DNA of 64,000 nucleotides from Nostoc sp. MS1. GTDB taxonomy: Bacteria > Cyanobacteriota > Cyanobacteriia > Cyanobacteriales > Nostocaceae. Every line of letters starts with the position of its first letter. Positions within the stretch are counted from its first letter, which is position 1. A program made the translations under genes and the position numbers. The DNA lies in the NCBI RefSeq assembly GCF_019976755.1, contig NZ_AP023441.1, forward strand, positions 6,321,501 through 6,385,500. Reading direction: 5' to 3'. The notes beneath the pieces are model-generated. The model was not told the DNA's origin. It did no database searches and saw nothing but the letters and a program-made list of their open reading frames with translations. Shown in pieces: positions 34,811-43,942 of the stretch.

Positions 34811-36274
34811 ATGCTGATTTTTGAGGAGCATTTTCAAGATAATCGCTGTAGCTGGGTAACACGGGATAGTGCCGAGTGTAGCCTTTGCATGGATGTGAGT
34901 CATTATATATTTGACCATAAACGTGCAGGCGAGACATATTGGCTTTCGTGGAACTCAGCCGAGTTCTTTTACGAAAGAACTAACTTTCATATTCATATAG
35001 TGCTGGAAAAAGCTGCTGGCGTGGAAGATCACGGTTTTGGTTTTGTGTGGGGGCTGTCAGACGTTAGCAATTTCTTTGAGTTTGTGATTTCTGGAAATGG
35101 TCACTATCGCATCGCCGAGGTTAAAGAAGGTAGCTTTATTAATTACACCGATTGGAAACGGTGCGATCGCATTCATCGCACTGACGCAGTTAATTTATTA
35201 GAAATTGCCCGTGTCGGTGATATGGTTGAGTTCTATATTAATAGTACTTTGATAGATAAGTTTCCGGCCGACAAGGTAATGGATGTACCTGGGAAAAATT
35301 TTGGTTTTATCATTCACGACAAAATTAAAATGAGGGTACATAGCTTAATTATTACCTCCCCTGATACAGAAAAAGATTCTGTTGATGCTCCTCATGATGC
35401 TGGTAATTCCAAACTGGAAACTAAAGCTTCCTTTGTTGAACATGACCCCCCAGAAAAAGATACTCTGGATGCAGTATTCGCGGATTTAAAGGCATTAGTA
35501 GGACATGAACAAACCAAACGTCACCTGTTCTCATTAGCAAATTACCTCAAAGTCCAAGCCGAACGCCGCCAGCGAGGGCTAAAAATAGTAGACACTTCAC
35601 TCCATCTGATGCTATATGGCCCTCCAGGTACAGGTAAGACAACCATCGCTCGGTTAGTGGGACGCTTGTATAAGCAGTTGGGTTTCTTTCCACGGGGACA
35701 CGTTGTAGAAACCGATCGCGCTGGCATTATTGGCGGTTATATTGGACAAACTGCCTTACGTGTGGAAAGTGCTGTACAGCAAGCTATTGGTGGTGTATTG
35801 TTCATCGATGAAGCCCACGCCTTGGCAGCTGAAGATACACCCAACGACTTTGGCAAGGAAGCATTGCAGATATTAATTAAGCGGATGGAAGATTACCGCG
35901 ATCGCATGGCGGTAGTTGTCGCTGGCTACACTGATGAGATGGATCGCTTATTAGCACTAAATCCTGGGCTGAAATCGCGTTTAAATCGGTTATTTTATTT
36001 AGATCACTATAGTCCTAATGAATTATTAGCGATTTTTAAGAAATTCTGTCATGATAACGGTTATATTTTAGACCCATCAGCCATTATCGTCCTGCAAGCT
36101 ACTTTTGAAATGGCTTACGCCAAACGGGACAAAAGCTTTGGTAATGGGCGTTTTGCCAGGGCGCTGTTTGAGCGCAGCATTGAACAACAAGCCAACCGTA
36201 TTGTTACGCATCTACGAGAGTTAGACGATTATCAAATTAACTTAATTTTGGCTGAGGATCTGTCTTTTATGTAG
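34811..36274 (+). CDS. AAA+ ATPase of CbbX/SpoVK type with N-terminal beta domain
   Basis: A 487-residue protein. Residues about 215-480 are a CbbX/SpoVK-type AAA+ module: LDAVFADLKALVGHEQTKRH, Walker A LYGPPGTGKTTIA, the pore-loop-like AGIIGGYIGQTA, Walker B GVLFIDEAHAL, sensor 1 VVVAGYTDEMDRLL with the following arginine-finger region LKSRL, and sensor 2 GNGRFARALFE. Residues 1-180 are a beta-rich domain (WLSWNSAEFFYERTNFHIHI; FGFVWGLSDVSNFFEFVISG; VEFYINSTLIDKFP) resembling a concanavalin/DUF1080-like sandwich, not known to me in CbbX. CbbX reactivates Rubisco; the fused domain suggests a different client. Confidence 0.85.
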   Translation: MLIFEEHFQDNRCSWVTRDSAECSLCMDVSHYIFDHKRAGETYWLSWNSAEFFYERTNFHIHIVLEKAAGVEDHGFGFVWGLSDVSNFFEFVISGNGHYRIAEVKEGSFINYTDWKRCDRIHRTDAVNLLEIARVGDMVEFYINSTLIDKFPADKVMDVPGKNFGFIIHDKIKMRVHSLIITSPDTEKDSVDAPHDAGNSKLETKASFVEHDPPEKDTLDAVFADLKALVGHEQTKRHLFSLANYLKVQAERRQRGLKIVDTSLHLMLYGPPGTGKTTIARLVGRLYKQLGFFPRGHVVETDRAGIIGGYIGQTALRVESAVQQAIGGVLFIDEAHALAAEDTPNDFGKEALQILIKRMEDYRDRMAVVVAGYTDEMDRLLALNPGLKSRLNRLFYLDHYSPNELLAIFKKFCHDNGYILDPSAIIVLQATFEMAYAKRDKSFGNGRFARALFERSIEQQANRIVTHLRELDDYQINLILAEDLSFM

Positions 36275-36278
36275 GGGT

Positions 36279-36318
36279 AGTTGACAGTTGACAGTTGACA
36301 GTTGTCAATTGTCAGTTG
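36279..36318. repeat. TTGACAG/CTGTCAA repeat cluster
   Basis: Three direct copies of a ttgacag unit are followed by the inverted form (ttgtcaattgtcagttg), immediately after the AAA+ gene. It can fold into a hairpin and may end transcription, though the T-run is weak (gttttttctcc). Confidence 0.55.
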
Positions 36319-36421
36319 TTTTTTCTCCTCTGTTCCTTGTATATTTTTTTATCTGCAAGTTCGTAAGCGATCACGCATTGTGATGATGGCTAAAGGCGAT
36401 CGCAAAACATAACAGCCATCA

Positions 36422-36607
36422 TTACCAATCAGCTTGAATTGCTTGCTGTAAATCAGCCGCTTCATCATCACTCAAAATACCAGCAAATTTCGCTAGAGGA
36501 TGATGACTACGTGTTTTCTGAACCCGATGCAAAAAATCTAACATTACTTCAACTAACTCATCTGGAACCTCTGCAAGTTCTTGGATAAGCTGCTTGCGGC
36601 TGGTCAT
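36422..36607 (-). CDS. Small orphan antitoxin-like protein
   Basis: A 61-residue protein (MTSRKQLIQELAEVPDELVE, then LDFLHRVQKTRSHHPLAKFA and a C-terminal LSDDEAADLQQAIQADW). This resembles DUF2281/toxin-antitoxin-type small proteins in which an N-terminal helical region precedes a short acidic toxin-binding tail. No toxin-like (PIN, RelE) gene lies next to it; the flanks are non-coding. It may be a solitary antitoxin or a remnant. Confidence 0.6.
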   Translation of the reverse strand: MTSRKQLIQELAEVPDELVEVMLDFLHRVQKTRSHHPLAKFAGILSDDEAADLQQAIQADW

Positions 36608-36913
36608 ACATTTGCCCTCTTTAGCAAAGTCTATCCGCTAAATATTATAACGAATCAATGAATGAGTCTCAAAATGAATTAAGTAAGTCGGTGGGAAAAA
36701 ACAAAACTAAGTTAAGAAAGGTAAACAAAGCTATAACCCTCTTCCCTCCTGCCTCCTGCCTCCTGCCTTGCCATAGCGATAATTTTTAACACTGAGCTAC
36801 TTACATAGGTTTAGCGTAGGCGGAGCATCGTCGCAGACATCGCTAAAATTCCCAATCCCCATCACCCAGGCTAAATGTTTACCATAAGAAAAAAAGGTTA
36901 GCAGGAATCTCTC
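36608..36913. other. Intergenic region upstream of ferritin-like gene
   Basis: Contains a pyrimidine run (cctcctgcctcctgcctcctg) and a fragment of a dispersed palindromic repeat (agcgtaggcggagcatcgtc) near 36815-36845. No reading frame is supported. Confidence 0.4.
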
Positions 36914-37633
36914 ATGAATTTATTGACTTACATGATGCACTTAGTAGGTTCTGGTGCTTTTGCTTACTACAGTGCTGCTCAGATCCGTGACTCTAAAACT
37001 CGCCCTAATATCCTTGCTGGGTTTCAGTTAGCGGAATCTGGATCTGTGCCTTTTTTGATAGCATTAAGCGATCGCGCCGCCGCCGAGGGCGATACATGGT
37101 TAGCCCAAAAGCTCCAACAACACGCCTCAGATGAAACTAGGCATGGTCAAATTTTCGCTCACGGTTTAAAACAACTCAATAAACAAGTCATAGATTTTAA
37201 GAGTCAACCCCAAACTACATCTACAGATAAATCACAACAGCAGCGTAGTCCATTTTTTGCAGCCTTTTTTGAAGGTTACACCGCAGAACAACTAAAACCT
37301 GCTGTTATTGACTGGAATGTATTCATGGGTAGCACTTACATTCTGGAGTTAGATGCAAGCAAAGACTTTGCCAGGATGGCGAACGCATTACCCGATGATG
37401 AACCTGTTTCTCGCAACTTAAAACTGGGGATTTTGAGTGTCGCTAAAGATGAAACTAGTCATGCTGCTTATCTTTATGAAGCAATGACACGGCGAATGTC
37501 TCTTACCCAAGTACAAAAGCTGATAGATGAGTGGCGTACTCGCAAAGTTAACGCGAGTTTTGCATTTGCTAGTAATCTTTTACAAGGCAAAGCACCAAAT
37601 CGTTCGCTAGTACAAGATAGTATGGCTTCATAA
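36914..37633 (+). CDS. Ferritin-like diiron domain protein
   Basis: A 239-residue four-helix-bundle protein of the ferritin-like superfamily. The two metal half-sites appear as Glu in FQLAESGSVPFLIALSDRAA with the pair E-T-R-H in HASDETRHGQIFAHGLKQL, and Glu in YILELDASKDFARM with the second D-E-T-S-H motif (SVAKDETSHAAYLYEAMTRR). This is the E...ExxH...E...ExxH diiron pattern of rubrerythrin/AurF-like proteins. It has no rubredoxin part. It stands alone; substrate oxidation or oxidative-stress protection are the usual roles. Confidence 0.8.
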   Translation: MNLLTYMMHLVGSGAFAYYSAAQIRDSKTRPNILAGFQLAESGSVPFLIALSDRAAAEGDTWLAQKLQQHASDETRHGQIFAHGLKQLNKQVIDFKSQPQTTSTDKSQQQRSPFFAAFFEGYTAEQLKPAVIDWNVFMGSTYILELDASKDFARMANALPDDEPVSRNLKLGILSVAKDETSHAAYLYEAMTRRMSLTQVQKLIDEWRTRKVNASFAFASNLLQGKAPNRSLVQDSMAS

Positions 37634-37812
37634 AAGATTCTGAACTGATTTGAACGTGAGTTCTACGGTTTAGCTAAACGCCGCAAGAAGAAGGCAGTTG
37701 CGTGACTGTCGGCAGAGTCGGCTAACGCACTGCCTCATGACTTGCATGTCAAAAAAGAGACAGTCTCTGACCAAAATTGAGCGTAAGTGAAATACTGACA
37801 TCTTATACCTTC

Positions 37813-38364
37813 TCAATAAGCAGGTGATGGGCTTTTAGCAACAAGCTGCTTATATAAAAATGATGTATCACCTAATGAACCATCAGGAAAATAAGCATAG
37901 TTGGGAATTTTACCCACCAAAACATAGCCAAGAGAAAGATACAGCTGCTCGGCGATACTATCTGTCATAGTATCCAGTGTGAGTAATGTCCTACCTTGAC
38001 TAAGAGCAACTTGTTCTAGGCGTTGCATCAGGCTTCGTGCAATTCCCTGTCCCCTAGCTTGGCGATGTACAAGTAGTTTAGCAATATCAGCTCGGTGTGA
38101 TTGATTTGGTGGTGTAGTCAGACTCAGTTGAACTGTCCCGACTGCTCGACCTTCCACAAGTGCCACTAGGAGAATTTTATCTCCTTGGGCGACAGCAGGC
38201 AGAATAGTTTGCCAATATGCGATCGCTTCTGTCACAGTAAAAGGCATCATAAAGCTAACCGATGCCCCACTAGTAACAGCATCAACCAGAATCTCACTGA
38301 GTTCTAGTAAACGAGATGTAGCTTCGGCAGCATCAATTTCGACAATCTGATAGTTGCTTGCCAT
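37813..38364 (-). CDS. GNAT family N-acetyltransferase
   Basis: A 183-residue GNAT protein with motif A HRADIAKLLVHRQARGQGIA (R-x-x-G-x-G/A) and the C-terminal TDSIAEQLYLSLGYVLVGKI and YAYFPDGSLGDTSFLYKQL segments. The FPDG-x-L-x-D-T-x-x-[FM]-x-K ending is typical of a common plant-microbe GNAT subgroup. It starts 2 bp after the stop of ilvA on the same strand, so the two are probably co-translated. Substrate unknown. Confidence 0.87.
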   Translation of the reverse strand: MASNYQIVEIDAAEATSRLLELSEILVDAVTSGASVSFMMPFTVTEAIAYWQTILPAVAQGDKILLVALVEGRAVGTVQLSLTTPPNQSHRADIAKLLVHRQARGQGIARSLMQRLEQVALSQGRTLLTLDTMTDSIAEQLYLSLGYVLVGKIPNYAYFPDGSLGDTSFLYKQLVAKSPSPAY

Positions 38365-38366
38365 AT

Positions 38367-39878
38367 CTAACCCAAAAACAACTGATAGGCTGGATTTTGA
38401 CTCTCATCCCAGTAACGATAGCCAAGGGTATCAAGAAATGCCTGCCATTCTTCCATCTCTTGGGGTGGAACCTGCATTCCTACAACGATGCGCCCGTAGT
38501 CTGAACCGTTGTTACGGTAGTGGAACATACTAATATTCCAGTTGGGACTCATGGAGGCGACGAATTTCATCAACGCGCCAGGGCGTTCGGGAAACTCAAA
38601 CCGATAAAGTAACTCATTGTGCGCTAAAGGAGAATGTCCACCTACCATGTGCCGTAAATGAAGCTTGGTAAGTTCATCATCGGTTAAATCTAGAGTTTCA
38701 AAACCGCAGTCTTCAAAAGACTGTACCATTTTGGCTCTATCGGCACGGTTTTGAATTTGCATCCCGACAAAAATATGGGCAATTTTTTCGTCAGCGATGC
38801 GATAGTTAAACTCTGTTAAGTTGCGTCTGCCAATACAGTCGCAAAACTTCCGCAAACTCCCTGGTGTTTCGGGAATTGTCACTGCAAAGATGGCTTCGCG
38901 CTGTTCTCCAAATTCTGCTCGTTCCGCCACAAAGCGCAGACGGTCAAAATTCATATTTGCACCGCAGGCTACAGTAATTAAGGTTTGTCCTTCAATTTGC
39001 TCACGTTCTACATAGGCTTTAGCACCTGCGATCGCCAATGCTCCAGCCGGTTCTAAAATAGAGCGGGTATCCTCAAATACATCTTTAATCGCCGCACAGG
39101 TATCATCTGTATCCACTAAAATAATCTCGTCTACATACTCTTGACACAGGCGGAAGGTTTCTTCCCCTACTTCTCGCACTGCTACACCATCGGCAAATAA
39201 ACCCACCTGTGATAACCGTACCCGATGCCCAGCTTTCAATGATTGGTGCATGGCATCAGCATCAACTGGCTCAACCCCAATAATTTTAATCTCTGGGCGT
39301 AAGCGTTTCACATAAGCGGCAATTCCCGCAATTAACCCGCCGCCACCAATAGCGACGAAAATAGCGTGGATGGGTTGCTGATATTGGCGGAGAATTTCCA
39401 TACCAATAGTTCCCTGTCCGGCAATTACATAAGGATCATCAAAGGGGTGAATGAATGTTAAACCTTTCTCTGCTTCTAATTGCCGCGCGTAGGCATAGGC
39501 ATCATCATAGGTATCCCCATGTAAAACTACCTCTCCACCTCTGGCTTTAACTGCATCTACCTTTACTTGGGGAGTAGTTATAGGCATGACAATAATTGCC
39601 TTAGTGCCTAACTGTTTCGCACCTAGCGCCACACCTTGGGCATGATTTCCCGCAGATGCAGCAATTACACCCTGAGTAAGTAAATCTGGTGGTAGGTTCG
39701 CCATCTTGTTGTAAGCACCGCGCAGCTTAAAGGAAAACACAGACTGCATATCCTCGCGCTTTAGTAGCAGTTTATTATTCAGTCTGCGAGAAAGATTAGG
39801 GGCGTACTCCAGTGGTGATTCCTGGGCAACATCATATACACGAGCAGTCAGGATTTGTACGAGGTAGTCGCAAAGCAT
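38367..39878 (-). CDS. ilvA: Biosynthetic threonine ammonia-lyase
   Basis: A 503-residue PLP enzyme that converts threonine to 2-oxobutanoate, the first step of isoleucine synthesis. The catalytic Lys51 lies in SFKLRGAYNKM; the PLP phosphate loop is GGGGLIAGIA; SAGNHAQGVALGAKQLG is a family hallmark. The C-terminal 170 residues hold two ACT-like regulatory domains (AIFAVTIPETPGSLRKFCDC and ELLYRFEFPERPGALMKFV), the site of isoleucine feedback in this class. Length matches E. coli-type IlvA. Followed directly by a GNAT gene. Confidence 0.95.
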   Translation of the reverse strand: MLCDYLVQILTARVYDVAQESPLEYAPNLSRRLNNKLLLKREDMQSVFSFKLRGAYNKMANLPPDLLTQGVIAASAGNHAQGVALGAKQLGTKAIIVMPITTPQVKVDAVKARGGEVVLHGDTYDDAYAYARQLEAEKGLTFIHPFDDPYVIAGQGTIGMEILRQYQQPIHAIFVAIGGGGLIAGIAAYVKRLRPEIKIIGVEPVDADAMHQSLKAGHRVRLSQVGLFADGVAVREVGEETFRLCQEYVDEIILVDTDDTCAAIKDVFEDTRSILEPAGALAIAGAKAYVEREQIEGQTLITVACGANMNFDRLRFVAERAEFGEQREAIFAVTIPETPGSLRKFCDCIGRRNLTEFNYRIADEKIAHIFVGMQIQNRADRAKMVQSFEDCGFETLDLTDDELTKLHLRHMVGGHSPLAHNELLYRFEFPERPGALMKFVASMSPNWNISMFHYRNNGSDYGRIVVGMQVPPQEMEEWQAFLDTLGYRYWDESQNPAYQLFLG

Positions 39879-40315
39879 GGGTAGATGGCATGTGCAAGGG
39901 CTGGATCAAGATTAATTTTACGTTAAGTTTGTCCCTATACTTTGCTAGTTTTAGCGATCGCTAACTGTAACGGTGCTTAAATGTTCACAGGACAAACTAG
40001 ACTTTACCAATTTTCACGGAAGTGAGGTACAGTTTTGAAACGCAGAGGAACGCTGAGGGAAGCGCAAAGGCACGCTGAGGTTTACCCAATTCTATTAGCG
40101 ATGTGCTTAGTATCTCAGCAGATGAGGAAACGCTATATGTAAGTTCTAACTTCATAATTAATAGTTGAGTTCGTTTTTATTCTCATCTGGTCACTACTTT
40201 CTTTTGGCGTAGTCAGTAAAATTATGGAGTTGTTTCATCTGGTAGATTAACTTGAGATTAAAGAAAGATACACATATAGTAAATAGCTTTAAAAGCGATT
40301 TCTAAAAATTGATTT
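39879..40315. other. Divergent intergenic region with dispersed repeat
   Basis: The 437-bp spacer between ilvA and hflX contains an 'aacgcagaggaacgctgagg'-type dispersed repeat (about 40035-40080) and a HIP1 site at about 39954-39961. No reading frame or tRNA is seen. Confidence 0.5.
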
Positions 40316-41983
40316 ATGCAAAATATCTATGGCAATCTTCAAGGCATAAAGTCGAGCCATCTGAAGAAATTACAACGACTTTATGAAGAACGGCAACCAG
40401 CAGATAGATTTATAACGCTGGAATTTGCTCAGACTTTAGCAGCAATTACTAGCGAAATTCATCACCCAATTTGTTGTTATATTAATCGCCGTGGGCAAAT
40501 TCTGCGGCTAGCTGTAGGGACACCAAACCAAACCCAAATCCCGACAGATGAATTACCACGGCGTAGTGCAGAACGTTTAAGTGGTATTCGTTGCATTGCA
40601 ACTCAATTGCAATCAAAATCACCCGATGACACAGCATTGATTGCAATGGCGCTTCAACGTTTAGATGCTTTAGTAACTTTAACTGTAACTGATAGTCAAC
40701 CCGAAGAAGCTTTTTTAGCTTATCTCATCCCTGATTTAGAAAAACCTTGGATAGTTTCGCCTCCCCTCAGTTTGGAAGATATCACAGAACAAGATTTTGA
40801 TGAATTAGTAGCAGAATGGGAAAAAGATATTTCTGATGCAGGGGGAATAGTTTTACCTCAAAATAATAACTCCGACCAAGATAGAGTATTGCTTGTAGGT
40901 GTCAAAACAGATGATATATCTGACCAACGATTTGCAGATGGACTAGCTGAATTAGTGCGACTTGTAGAAAGTGCTAGGGGAATTGTGTTAGATACAATGC
41001 GACAAAAGCGTAGTCAACCCCACCCGCAAACAGTAGTTGGTACGGGAAAGGTTGAAGAAATTACGCTTTTGGCACAAAAATTAGGGGCTAATTTAATTGT
41101 TTTTGACCGTGATATTTCCCCATCACAAGCTCGTAATTTAGAGAATGAAATTGGCATACGAGTTGTTGACCGCACAGAAGTAATTTTAGATATATTTGCT
41201 CAACGCGCTCGCACTCAAGAGGGTAAATTACAAGTAGAATTGGCACAACTTGAATATACTCTGCCTCGGTTGCGTGGTCGTGGTCGAGAAATGTCGAGAT
41301 TAGGTGCGGGAATTGGTACACGAGGCCCTGGTGAAACTCAACTAGAAACAGAACGCCGGACAATTCAGCGTAAAATTGCTCAATTACAGCAGGAAGTAAA
41401 TCAACTACAAGCACATCGCGCACGTATCAGACAACAAAGACAGCAGCAAGAAATTCCTGTTGTGTCGTTAGTGGGTTATACCAACGCTGGTAAATCAACT
41501 TTGTTGAATATATTAACTCACGCAGAAGTTTACACCGCAGACCAATTATTCGCCACCCTCGACCCAACAACGCGCAAAGTAGTAATTACGGAACCAGAAA
41601 CTCAAGAGCGTAGGTCAATTCTATTAACAGATACAGTAGGGTTTATTCACGAACTTCCACCCTCGTTAGTAGATGCGTTTCGCGCCACTTTAGAGGAAGT
41701 AAGCGAAGCAGATGCTTTACTTCATCTAGTTGACTTGTCTCATCCAGCTTGGGAAAGCCATATCGCCAGCGTGCAGGAAATACTTGGAGATATGGCAGCA
41801 ACTCCTGAAAAAGTGTTGCTTGCTTTTAACAAAATTGATCAAGTAGGTAGTGAAACTTTAGCAGGCGCTCAACAACAGTATCCCCAAGCCGTGTTTATTT
41901 CCGCAACTGAAAAATTGGGTTTAGAAACTTTAAAACAGCAATTGCTGCAATTAATTGATGAGAAGGCGGGTGTAGAGGTATAG
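40316..41983 (+). CDS. hflX: Ribosome-associated GTPase HflX
   Basis: A 555-residue GTPase that splits or rescues ribosomes under stress. The HflX N-terminal nucleotide-binding region (VLLVGVKTDDISDQRFADGL; RSQPHPQTVVGTGKVEEITL; LIVFDRDISPSQARNLENEI), the Gly-rich linker LRGRGREMSRLGAGIGTRGP-GETQ and the G domain (G1 GYTNAGKST, G3 DTVGFI, G4 NKID) are complete. It carries about 190 extra N-terminal residues compared with E. coli HflX, as is usual in cyanobacteria. Confidence 0.94.
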   Translation: MQNIYGNLQGIKSSHLKKLQRLYEERQPADRFITLEFAQTLAAITSEIHHPICCYINRRGQILRLAVGTPNQTQIPTDELPRRSAERLSGIRCIATQLQSKSPDDTALIAMALQRLDALVTLTVTDSQPEEAFLAYLIPDLEKPWIVSPPLSLEDITEQDFDELVAEWEKDISDAGGIVLPQNNNSDQDRVLLVGVKTDDISDQRFADGLAELVRLVESARGIVLDTMRQKRSQPHPQTVVGTGKVEEITLLAQKLGANLIVFDRDISPSQARNLENEIGIRVVDRTEVILDIFAQRARTQEGKLQVELAQLEYTLPRLRGRGREMSRLGAGIGTRGPGETQLETERRTIQRKIAQLQQEVNQLQAHRARIRQQRQQQEIPVVSLVGYTNAGKSTLLNILTHAEVYTADQLFATLDPTTRKVVITEPETQERRSILLTDTVGFIHELPPSLVDAFRATLEEVSEADALLHLVDLSHPAWESHIASVQEILGDMAATPEKVLLAFNKIDQVGSETLAGAQQQYPQAVFISATEKLGLETLKQQLLQLIDEKAGVEV

Positions 41984-42041
41984 CGAAAGACCAATTTCCA
42001 ATTCAGAAACCTGTCTTATATTTCTCACAAGGATAATTTTT

Positions 42042-42815
42042 ATGCTATGTATTGTCGTTCATGGTGGAGCAAAAACCATTAGCGAAGAGAAGGTTGAGGC
42101 TAACCATGCAGGTTGTACAGCAGCAGCCGAAGCTGGTTGGGCAGTGTTAATTAGTGGTGGTACAGCCGCAGAATCGGTTGAGGCTGCTATCCGTGTCTTT
42201 GAAACCGACCAGACATTTAATGCAGGTTTTGGTGCAACCCTTAACAGCGATGGAGAAGTAGAGCTAGATGCAGCAATTATGGAAGGCTCCTTATGTTGGG
42301 GGGGAGTCGCAGCAGTTCAGGGTGTACGTCATCCGATTTCGGTAGCAAGGAAGATTATGGATGACAAACCCAGACTGCTAGTAGCAGAAGGTGCTAAAAG
42401 ATTTGCTACTGAGTGTGGAGCCGAAATGTGTAGAAAAGAGGCTTTGGTAGCCGACGAGCAGAAGCAGCAGTGGAAAGAAGATCAAAAAGTTAGCGATCGC
42501 CCCAACACCGTAGTTTGTGTAGCTTTAGATAAAAGCGGCACTTTAGTAGCTGGTACTTCTACTGGTGGTACAACTCATCAACAAGCTGGTCGCGTTGGTG
42601 ATAGTGCAGTCGTTGGCTGTGGTTTGTATGCTGACGGCAAAATCGGCGCTTGCTCAACAACAGGTAATGGCGAATCGATTATCCCCGTAGTTTTGGCTAA
42701 AACTGCGATCGATTTTTTGAATGGAGACAGACATCCAGAGGAAGCAGCGCAAATGGCGATCGCAGCGCTGAAATCTAAGGTTGAAGGAGAAGCTGGATGT
42801 ATTATTTTAGGTTAG
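42042..42815 (+). CDS. Isoaspartyl peptidase/L-asparaginase-like Ntn hydrolase (short)
   Basis: A 257-residue type 2 asparaginase-family protein. VVHGGAKT, the NAGFGATLNSDGEVELDAAI segment and TSTGGTTHQQAGRVGDSAVV are hallmarks. The nucleophile Thr156 lies in RPNTVVCVALD, where the family normally has D-x-G-T-V-G, so the cleavage site is unusual. The TGTGE motif is TTGNGE here. Family members are about 300-330 residues; this one ends at GEAGCIILG and lacks the last strands. It may act on beta-aspartyl peptides (as in cyanophycin breakdown) or be a specialised or inactive form. It is followed 43 bp later by an ATP-grasp gene, its likely partner. Confidence 0.82.
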   Translation: MLCIVVHGGAKTISEEKVEANHAGCTAAAEAGWAVLISGGTAAESVEAAIRVFETDQTFNAGFGATLNSDGEVELDAAIMEGSLCWGGVAAVQGVRHPISVARKIMDDKPRLLVAEGAKRFATECGAEMCRKEALVADEQKQQWKEDQKVSDRPNTVVCVALDKSGTLVAGTSTGGTTHQQAGRVGDSAVVGCGLYADGKIGACSTTGNGESIIPVVLAKTAIDFLNGDRHPEEAAQMAIAALKSKVEGEAGCIILG

Positions 42816-42858
42816 TTATTGGCAAGAGCATTTTGGCTTCAGTTACGCCAAAAGAGAA

Positions 42859-43800
42859 ATGTTTGATTGTTCTACTTATTTAGATGATTTGAGTCAGGAT
42901 AATGGGTTTGATAAACTCCTCCCTCTATTCCCTTTTGATCATCTCAAACCGGAAAAACACGCTGTTAATCCAGATACCCATTACCGTTTACTTAGCAAAG
43001 TAACTCTTGCTGAATTGGGTGTGCAATGTCCTAAATATGAAACCTACAATTTACACCAAGTTGATATTGCAGATATTGAGTTACAGCAATTTCCCTATTT
43101 AATTAAAACCTCTCACGGGCTTTCTGGGGAAGGTACATACATCATCAAAAGCACCAGCGATTTGAATTATTGTCTAGAAGAAATTAAAAAATATCTGGAT
43201 ATCAAGCTGCTGGATACAATTATTGTTTCAGAGTTCGTCAAGAATGAAGTGCAGAACTACTGTGTGCAGTTTTATGTCAACAAGACGGGAGAAATAACTC
43301 TGATTGGTACTACCAGTCAATTAGTTACACCAGAGGGTAATTATTTAGGGGGACTAATTGACTACAGTAAAGATTATATGAGCAAGTTCTCTGACATGAT
43401 TGCTGCGATCGCTCAGTATGCTCATCAACAGGGTTATTTTGGTGTCATTGGCTTTGATGTATTAGAAGATAGGGACGAACAACTTTTTGCGATCGATGCT
43501 AATTTCCGTGTGAATGGTTCGACTCCACTATGCTTACAACGTCATACCTTACTCAACTTAGGAAAAGAGGTAGCTAAATATTCAAGTGATTACCGTATAG
43601 AGGGAACATTAGACTCTGTTTTAATTAACTTGAAAGCAGAAATAGAGCGCAAAGATTTAATTATTCTCTCAGCATTAGAGAAGGTCAAATACGGCAAAAT
43701 TTATACCGATATTTATGGCATAGTGGCTGGCGAAACGATTCAGGAAATGCAGTACATTGAGCAAGAGTTACAAAGTAAAGGATTGCAACAGGTTAGTTAA
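42859..43800 (+). CDS. ATP-grasp domain ligase
   Basis: A 313-residue ATP-grasp enzyme that would form an amide or peptide bond via an acyl phosphate. ATP-grasp features are FPYLIKTSHGLSGEGTYIIK (flexible Gly loop with Lys), DTIIVSEFV (hinge) and GVIGFDVLEDRDEQLFAIDA followed by NFRVNGST (metal-binding Asp/Asn). It is not one of the named ligases I can place (D-Ala-D-Ala ligase, PurK, cyanophycin synthetase). Neighbouring the Ntn hydrolase, it may make or remodel a small peptide; that is inference. Convergent with crtW. Confidence 0.8.
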   Translation: MFDCSTYLDDLSQDNGFDKLLPLFPFDHLKPEKHAVNPDTHYRLLSKVTLAELGVQCPKYETYNLHQVDIADIELQQFPYLIKTSHGLSGEGTYIIKSTSDLNYCLEEIKKYLDIKLLDTIIVSEFVKNEVQNYCVQFYVNKTGEITLIGTTSQLVTPEGNYLGGLIDYSKDYMSKFSDMIAAIAQYAHQQGYFGVIGFDVLEDRDEQLFAIDANFRVNGSTPLCLQRHTLLNLGKEVAKYSSDYRIEGTLDSVLINLKAEIERKDLIILSALEKVKYGKIYTDIYGIVAGETIQEMQYIEQELQSKGLQQVS

Positions 43801-43846
43801 GAGTGCTGAGTGCTTACTCAATATAAGTTTGATAAAAACATAATAA

Positions 43847-43863
43847 GGTGAGCAAAGCCCACC
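43847..43863. terminator. Hairpin between ATP-grasp gene and crtW
   Basis: GGTGAGC (43847-43853), AAA loop, GCCCACC (43857-43863) form a 7-bp stem with one mismatch between two convergent genes. It belongs to a dispersed repeat type (ggtgggcaatgcccacc) common in cyanobacteria and may act as a terminator. Confidence 0.5.
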
Positions 43864-43942
43864 CTACGGTTACTGGAATCACCAATTACCAACACCCAAG
43901 CTATGATAAGTGATTAAATGGACATGATATTAATTGTTCCTT

